A DNA stretch of 8,967 bases from Acidobacteriaceae bacterium (lineage in GTDB: Bacteria > Acidobacteriota > Terriglobia > Terriglobales > Acidobacteriaceae): NCBI GenBank assembly GCA_030049955.1, contig JASIJX010000188.1, positions 1 through 8,967 of the forward strand, read 5' to 3'. Made by a program: the position numbers and the translations under genes. Position 1 is the first letter of the stretch. Each line of letters begins with the position of its first letter. The notes beneath the pieces were generated by a model. That model was not told the origin of the DNA and did no database searches. It saw only the letters and a list, made by a program, of their open reading frames with translations. Shown here piece after piece: positions 5,333-8,967 of this stretch.

Positions 5333-6442
5333 TCAGTCGCCCAGTGGTACGGAGCCGCGTCGCGGGCGCTGCCGCGGCAGCCATGCGCTCCAGGGCTGAT
5401 CGACCAATCCACGCAGCGTGCCGAAGCCGTAGGCGATGTGGAAGCCGAGGAAGATGAACGGCAGAAGCAGAGCGGCGGGGCATTTTTCCCGCAGCGCCAC
5501 GTGGGCGCCAGCGGCCGCGCCAAAGCCGAGGTGCATGGTGAGGAGCAGAGCGAAGGGCGCGAGCGCCATCCACGCATCGGGCACGGGCGCCAAATATCCC
5601 GCCACGCCGACGAAGGCAGCGAGCGCCAGGCTGACGACGAAAAAGAACGGGATAAAGTGACGCATGCCCATGGCGGCCGGATTTTTGGCAAGCGAGAGCA
5701 CGTTCCAGTAGCCGTTTCCGTAGGCGTAGCGGAACAGGCCGCTGGCTGTGCCCTTGGGAGAGTACATGCATTGGGTTTTCCATGTGCACCAGAGGAGATA
5801 TCCCGCCGCGCGCAGCTTTTGGTTCAGATCGTTTTCCTGATTGCGCAGCAGGTCTTCGTCATAGCCGCCGGCGGCGAGCGCGAGGTCGCGGCGAAAGACG
5901 GCGTAGTTGACCGTATCGACCGGACCTTCCGCGTGCGTGCGGAAGGATTTGCGTGACGAACCGAAAGGATGGCTCATGGTCCACGCCGCCAGGCGCGCAC
6001 TGAGGCTTATGCCGGCGGGCACGGTTTTGACGCGGCCTCCGCAGGCAGCGGCATTGTGGGCGATGAGCTGGCCGAGGCAGACGGCAATGTAGTCGTCGCG
6101 GTAGACAGTGTGCGCACCGAAGAGGCAGACGTATTGGCCGTGCGCGTGGCGCAGGCCGAGATTGAAGGCAAACGGAGCGCGACGACGTGGGTTGTTGACA
6201 ACGCGCAGGCGCGGATCTCTTGCTGCGTAGCGCTCAAGGATGACCCGCGTGCCGTCGTTCGACATGCCGTCGACGGTCAGAACCTCGATATCGAATTCGG
6301 CGACGGTGGGAATGGAGGTTCGCTGGCGGAGGATCGATTCCAGGCAGCTCTCGATGGATCTCGCTTCATTGAAGGTGGCCAGGATGATGGAAACGAGCGG
6401 TCTTTCCTGAACGAGCGCATCGGGAAATTCTTCGGTCTCCAT
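5333..6442 (-). CDS. ExoA-like family 2 glycosyltransferase with C-terminal membrane segments
   Basis: This 369-residue enzyme probably adds a sugar to a lipid-linked exopolysaccharide or O-antigen intermediate at the inner membrane. Residues 16-24 (LVSIILATF) open a GT-A fold. It continues with VDGMSNDGTR (57-66), NNPRRRAPFAFNLGL (83-97), FGAHTVYRDDY (108-118) and NQENDLNQKLRAAGYLLW (201-218). Residues about 262-345 hold three or four hydrophobic membrane segments, as in ExoA-type proteins. At the usual metal-binding DxD/DAH place it reads GAH, although D116/D117 follow closely. The frame extends upstream to 6514, but the ATG at 6442 has AAGGAG six bases before it and fits the family start. 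It begins 10 bases after the DegT-family gene, so the two are co-transcribed. Confidence 0.9.
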   Translation of the reverse strand: METEEFPDALVQERPLVSIILATFNEARSIESCLESILRQRTSIPTVAEFDIEVLTVDGMSNDGTRVILERYAARDPRLRVVNNPRRRAPFAFNLGLRHAHGQYVCLFGAHTVYRDDYIAVCLGQLIAHNAAACGGRVKTVPAGISLSARLAAWTMSHPFGSSRKSFRTHAEGPVDTVNYAVFRRDLALAAGGYDEDLLRNQENDLNQKLRAAGYLLWCTWKTQCMYSPKGTASGLFRYAYGNGYWNVLSLAKNPAAMGMRHFIPFFFVVSLALAAFVGVAGYLAPVPDAWMALAPFALLLTMHLGFGAAAGAHVALREKCPAALLLPFIFLGFHIAYGFGTLRGLVDQPWSAWLPRQRPRRGSVPLGD

Positions 6443-6452
6443 ATGGGTCTCC

Positions 6453-7646
6453 TTATGCGGCAGTACGCGACGGCTCGCCAGGCTCTTCGGTCTGGGCGCT
6501 TGCCTGCCGGGCAATGAATTCCTGCACGGTAATGACGACTTCGGCGAGCTCTGAATCAGTCATTTCGGCGAACATGGGCAGCGAGAGCGTTTCGCGCGCC
6601 ATGCGCTCGGCCACGGGCAGACTGCCGGGACCAGGATGGCCGAAGGCCTGGAATGCGGGCGTGAGATGAAGCGGGGTGGGGTAGTGAATGCCGGTCTGGA
6701 TGCCGCGCTCGGCGAGGAAGACGCGCAGGGCGTCGCGCATGGGAGTGCCGATGACGAACAGGTGGTAACTGTGCACGCCTTCGGGAGCGGGCGCGGGAAG
6801 ACGGAGGCCGGAGCCATCAAGGGCGCGAAGATAACGTCCGGCGAGCTCTGCGCGGCGCAGGTTCCACTCTTCCAGACGGCGCAGCTTTAACGAGAGCACG
6901 GCAGCCTGAATGGCGTCGAGGCGGGAGTTGGTGCCCACGACCATGTGCTCATTCCTGACCGGGCTGCCGTGGCTGCGCAGCAGGCGAAGAGATTGCGCCA
7001 GGACGGAGTCGTCGCAGGTGACTGCGCCGCCATCGCCGTAAGCGCCGAGGTTGCTGCCTGGGTAAAAGCTGAAGCATGCGGGGTGTCCGGACCCGCCGAC
7101 GCGTGTGCCGTCGAGCTGCGCCCCGTGCGCCTGGCAGGCGTCTTCGATGAGGATGAGGCCGCGCGATGCGGCGAGCTGCTGGATGGCGGTCAGGTTCATG
7201 GCGCGCCCGTGCAGATGGACAGGAATGATGGCCCGGGTGCGCGAGGTGACAACGCTTTCTGCCGAAGCGGCGCTGAGGTGCAGCGTTTGCGGATCGACAT
7301 CGGCAAAGACGGGCGTAGCGCCGGCGCTGGTAACGGCCTCTGCAGTTGCAAAGAAGGTGTTGGCGGGAACGATGACTTCGTCGCCTGGGCCGATGCCGCT
7401 GGCGCGCAGCGCCAGCTCCAGGGCAGCGGTGCCGGAGCCGAGAGCCACGGCGTGGCGCGCGCCCACATAGGTTGCGAACTCCTCTTCAAAGCGCTCGACC
7501 CACTCTCCACCGATGTAGTGTCCGGATTCGAGAACGCGGTTGACAGCTTCCTGAATCTCGCGGCGGATGGATAGATACTGCGCCTTGAGGTTGAAGAAAG
7601 GCACGCGGGTTTCCACGCGGCGCATCGGAATGGTTGCGGGGTTCAT
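6453..7646 (-). CDS. DegT/DnrJ/EryC1/StrS-family sugar aminotransferase-like protein, catalytic Lys replaced by Ser
   Basis: This 397-residue fold-type I PLP protein belongs to the nucleotide-sugar aminotransferases (WbpE/WlbC-like). It has the full family length. Visible elements are VPFFNLKAQY (15-24), GSGTAALELAL (70-80), NTFFATAEAV (96-105), EDACQAHGA (168-176, with the PLP-contacting Asp D169), FSFYPGSNLGAYGDGG (192-207) and TNSRLDAIQAA (239-249). In active members the motif reads YPGKNLG with the Schiff-base Lys; here residue 198 is Ser (AGC at 7055-7053). Transamination is therefore doubtful, and a different PLP reaction or a structural or regulatory role is possible. The ATG at 7646 shares a base with the upstream stop (TGATG) and follows GGAGG at four bases, showing translational coupling to the acetyltransferase gene. 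Confidence 0.92.
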   Translation of the reverse strand: MNPATIPMRRVETRVPFFNLKAQYLSIRREIQEAVNRVLESGHYIGGEWVERFEEEFATYVGARHAVALGSGTAALELALRASGIGPGDEVIVPANTFFATAEAVTSAGATPVFADVDPQTLHLSAASAESVVTSRTRAIIPVHLHGRAMNLTAIQQLAASRGLILIEDACQAHGAQLDGTRVGGSGHPACFSFYPGSNLGAYGDGGAVTCDDSVLAQSLRLLRSHGSPVRNEHMVVGTNSRLDAIQAAVLSLKLRRLEEWNLRRAELAGRYLRALDGSGLRLPAPAPEGVHSYHLFVIGTPMRDALRVFLAERGIQTGIHYPTPLHLTPAFQAFGHPGPGSLPVAERMARETLSLPMFAEMTDSELAEVVITVQEFIARQASAQTEEPGEPSRTAA

Positions 7647-8308
7647 CAGGCCTCCGATGAAATGGAAATGGGGCCGGCGCTGGGGGCCAGTCCCCGTTCA
7701 GTTACGGTGAAGTCGCGCCCGCAGGCCTTGCAGGTGGTGGTGACGCCTTTGGGTGCGGCGGCGGGCAGGCGAAGCTTTGCGGCGCAGGCGCACATCCAGC
7801 CGATTTGGCGCGCCGGATTGCCGACCAGGAGCGCGTAGTCGGGGACGTCGCGGATGACGACGGCGCCTGCGCCGATGAAGGCGCCGCGGCCGATGGTGAC
7901 GCCGCAGACGATGGTGGCGTTGGCGCCGATGGTGGCGCTGGCGCCGATGCGCGTGGGGGCGAGCTCGGAACGCGGTTTGCGGACGGCGGCGCGGGGATTG
8001 AGATCGTTGGTAAGGACGCAGTTGGGGCCAAGAAAGACTTCGTCTTCGATGGTGACGCGGTCCCATATGGCTACGCCGTTCTTGATGGTGACGCCGTTGC
8101 CGATTACAGCACCGCTTTCAATGAAGGCGTGGCCGCAGATGTTGCAGCGAGCGCCCACACGCGCGCCGCCCATTACGTGTGCGAAGGCCCACACGCGGGT
8201 GCCGGGGCCAATGCTGCCGGTTTCGACGAGCGCCTGGGGATGGATGAAGACCTGTTCGCCGAGGAATGTCGACATGATCGGTTTGGCGGACGAGGTGGAT
8301 GTGAGCAT
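7646..8308 (-). CDS. WbpD/WlbB-type nucleotide-sugar N-acetyltransferase with C-terminal zinc ribbon
   Basis: This 220-residue protein is a left-handed parallel beta-helix acetyltransferase. Hexapeptide repeats run from about residue 22 (FIHPQALVETGSIG) to 165, with GPNCVLTNDLNPRA (94-107), IVCGVTIGRGAFIGAGAVV (133-151) and VGNPARQIGWM (162-172). These match enzymes that acetylate the 3-amino group of UDP-sugars using acetyl-CoA (WbpD, WlbB). It is expected to be a cytoplasmic trimer. After the helix, C173, C175, C193 and C196 form a CxC...CxxC pattern of a small zinc ribbon, an extension absent from the short family members. The ATG at 8308 follows GAGGAGG at ten bases; an ATG at 8275 lacks a ribosome site. 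The next gene, the DegT-family partner, overlaps by one base. Such pairs make N-acetylated amino sugars for O-antigen or exopolysaccharide. Confidence 0.9.
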   Translation of the reverse strand: MLTSTSSAKPIMSTFLGEQVFIHPQALVETGSIGPGTRVWAFAHVMGGARVGARCNICGHAFIESGAVIGNGVTIKNGVAIWDRVTIEDEVFLGPNCVLTNDLNPRAAVRKPRSELAPTRIGASATIGANATIVCGVTIGRGAFIGAGAVVIRDVPDYALLVGNPARQIGWMCACAAKLRLPAAAPKGVTTTCKACGRDFTVTERGLAPSAGPISISSEA

Positions 8309-8326
8309 CTGTTTTTCGCCTCCTCG

Positions 8327-8371
8327 TTATGCGATCTGTCTTGCCAGTTCGTGATTCACTTTGTCCTCCAT
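8327..8371 (-). CDS. Possible 14-residue leader peptide
   Basis: An ATG at 8371 with AAGGA five bases upstream opens a 14-codon frame, MEDKVNHELARQIA, ending in TAA at 8327. It begins 22 bases after the deacetylase stop and ends 18 bases before the acetyltransferase ATG, in the same frame as that gene. The acetyltransferase ribosome site (GAGGAGG) follows the stop by a few bases, so terminating ribosomes could reinitiate. It could equally be a former 5' extension cut by a stop codon, or chance. Confidence 0.25.
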   Translation of the reverse strand: MEDKVNHELARQIA

Positions 8372-8393
8372 GGGAATCCTTGTTTGTTCTCTC

Positions 8394-8967
8394 CTATAGG
8401 TTCACCGCGTTGCGGGCGAGAGCAACGGAGTGTGCCGCGCTGCTGCGCTGCCCGGTGGGAGCGGCAATGGGAAGTTCCACGGGTGCACAGGACGGGGCGA
8501 GGGACGGGGCGAAAGATGGCGCAACGGCCGACAAGAGGCCGGCTTCGACGAACCGCCCGCGCGCGATCTCGAGGAACTCCGCGGCCGTCATCCACGAATC
8601 ATTCCAGCGGCTGCGGTCGCCGGCCAGCCGCAAATAGATCTCTCCGACGTGCGCCGGAAGCCATCCCGTGCCGAAGGCTGCCGGATGCCAGAGCAGCGAG
8701 ATGCCGCCCCAGCTCAGCCGGCGGCTGGCCGCGATCATCTGCGCCACTTCGTGGAACTGTTGTCGATCACCGGTGAGGGCCTGATCCATGGCGATCAATG
8801 GGAACTCGAGGAAATTGGCCGGCGCCTCTTTTGTAAAGTCGTATGGCGGAAACGGAAAGCAGGCGCCGGCGCGGAAGCCGATTTGCGTGGACCAGCCGAT
8901 GGAGCAGTCGTACTCGAGCTCGGCATTCTCCACGGCCGCGATCAGGCGATTGAGCGTGACTTGGAGA
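8394..8967 (-). CDS. Polysaccharide deacetylase-like protein, C-terminal part
   Basis: The frame is open from the right edge, so about 190 C-terminal residues are seen and the start lies outside. The segment YDCSIGWSTQIGFRAG, then CFPFPPYDF, FLEFPLIAMD and GGISLLWHP is the pattern of the C-terminal half of NodB-related polysaccharide deacetylases found in surface-polysaccharide clusters. The metal-binding and catalytic N-terminal motifs cannot be checked. The substrate would be an N- or O-acetylated glycan. The last 50 residues are low complexity with an (A-P-S-x) repeat and no domain. It is the first gene of the polysaccharide operon within the window, 85 bases before the acetyltransferase gene. 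Confidence 0.75.
   Translation of the reverse strand, partial: LQVTLNRLIAAVENAELEYDCSIGWSTQIGFRAGACFPFPPYDFTKEAPANFLEFPLIAMDQALTGDRQQFHEVAQMIAASRRLSWGGISLLWHPAAFGTGWLPAHVGEIYLRLAGDRSRWNDSWMTAAEFLEIARGRFVEAGLLSAVAPSFAPSLAPSCAPVELPIAAPTGQRSSAAHSVALARNAVNL
8482..8529. repeat. Degenerate 12-base tandem repeats in the deacetylase tail
   Basis: Four adjacent 12-base units (8482-8493, 8494-8505, 8506-8517, 8518-8529) share the pattern GGGGCGAGGGAC with changes. In frame on the minus strand they encode APSFAPSLAPSCAP, a proline-rich linker-like stretch after the catalytic domain. This is a slippage-prone array in a region probably under weak constraint. Confidence 0.65.

Noticed and set aside
7805..8776. 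323-codon open frame on the plus strand across the acetyltransferase and deacetylase genes
   Set aside because: It is the antisense shadow of two well-supported minus-strand genes. Its alanine/glycine/aspartate-rich product mirrors the repetitive hexapeptide codons, and it matches no family I recognise.

Overview
This is a high-GC bacterial window with tightly packed genes. All genes except a thiolase fragment at the left edge lie on the minus strand. My best guess for the source is an Acidobacteriota soil bacterium of the Terriglobales type. That rests on gene content (RsbT-type regulators, NarL-type two-component pair, exopolysaccharide genes beside an AAA+ regulator) and on a dispersed CCCACCCT...AGGGTGGG hairpin repeat that I associate with that group. 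The taxonomy is inference, not something the sequence proves.

Layout. (1) 1-285, plus strand: the last 94 residues of a thiolase. (2) 286-1321: an accessory-looking island holding one small gene, a 191-residue aspzincin (M35-like) metallopeptidase, bracketed by two same-orientation copies of a hairpin repeat. (3) 1322-3280, minus strand: three overlapping genes in transcription order. They are an RsbT-like switch kinase, a soluble histidine kinase with an RsbU-type N-terminal domain, and a NarL/FixJ response regulator. (4) 3281-3772: about 490 bp with no convincing gene, possibly with a degenerate STAS/RsbS-like remnant. (5) 3773-5098, minus: an NtrC-family AAA+ regulator that has neither a receiver domain nor the GAFTGA loop. 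(6) 5099-5332: its upstream region, with three copies of a GGGAAAANACCTGA motif. (7) 5333-8967, minus: a polysaccharide operon. In transcription order it holds a polysaccharide deacetylase-like protein (5' end outside the window), a WbpD/WlbB-type sugar N-acetyltransferase with a C-terminal zinc ribbon, a DegT-family protein, and an ExoA-like membrane-anchored family 2 glycosyltransferase.

How they may work together. The polysaccharide genes are spaced or overlapped as one transcription unit and would make and assemble an N-acetylated amino-sugar polymer (exopolysaccharide or O-antigen). The AAA+ regulator just downstream is a plausible regulator of it. The RsbT/kinase/regulator trio looks like a hybrid of the stressosome output switch and a two-component system: RsbT is known to activate RsbU through its N-terminal domain, and here that domain sits on a histidine kinase.

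Three points deserve most attention. The DegT protein has Ser in place of the PLP-binding Lys. The AAA+ regulator lacks the sigma-54 contact loop. The RsbT gene is translationally coupled to an RsbU_N-histidine kinase.
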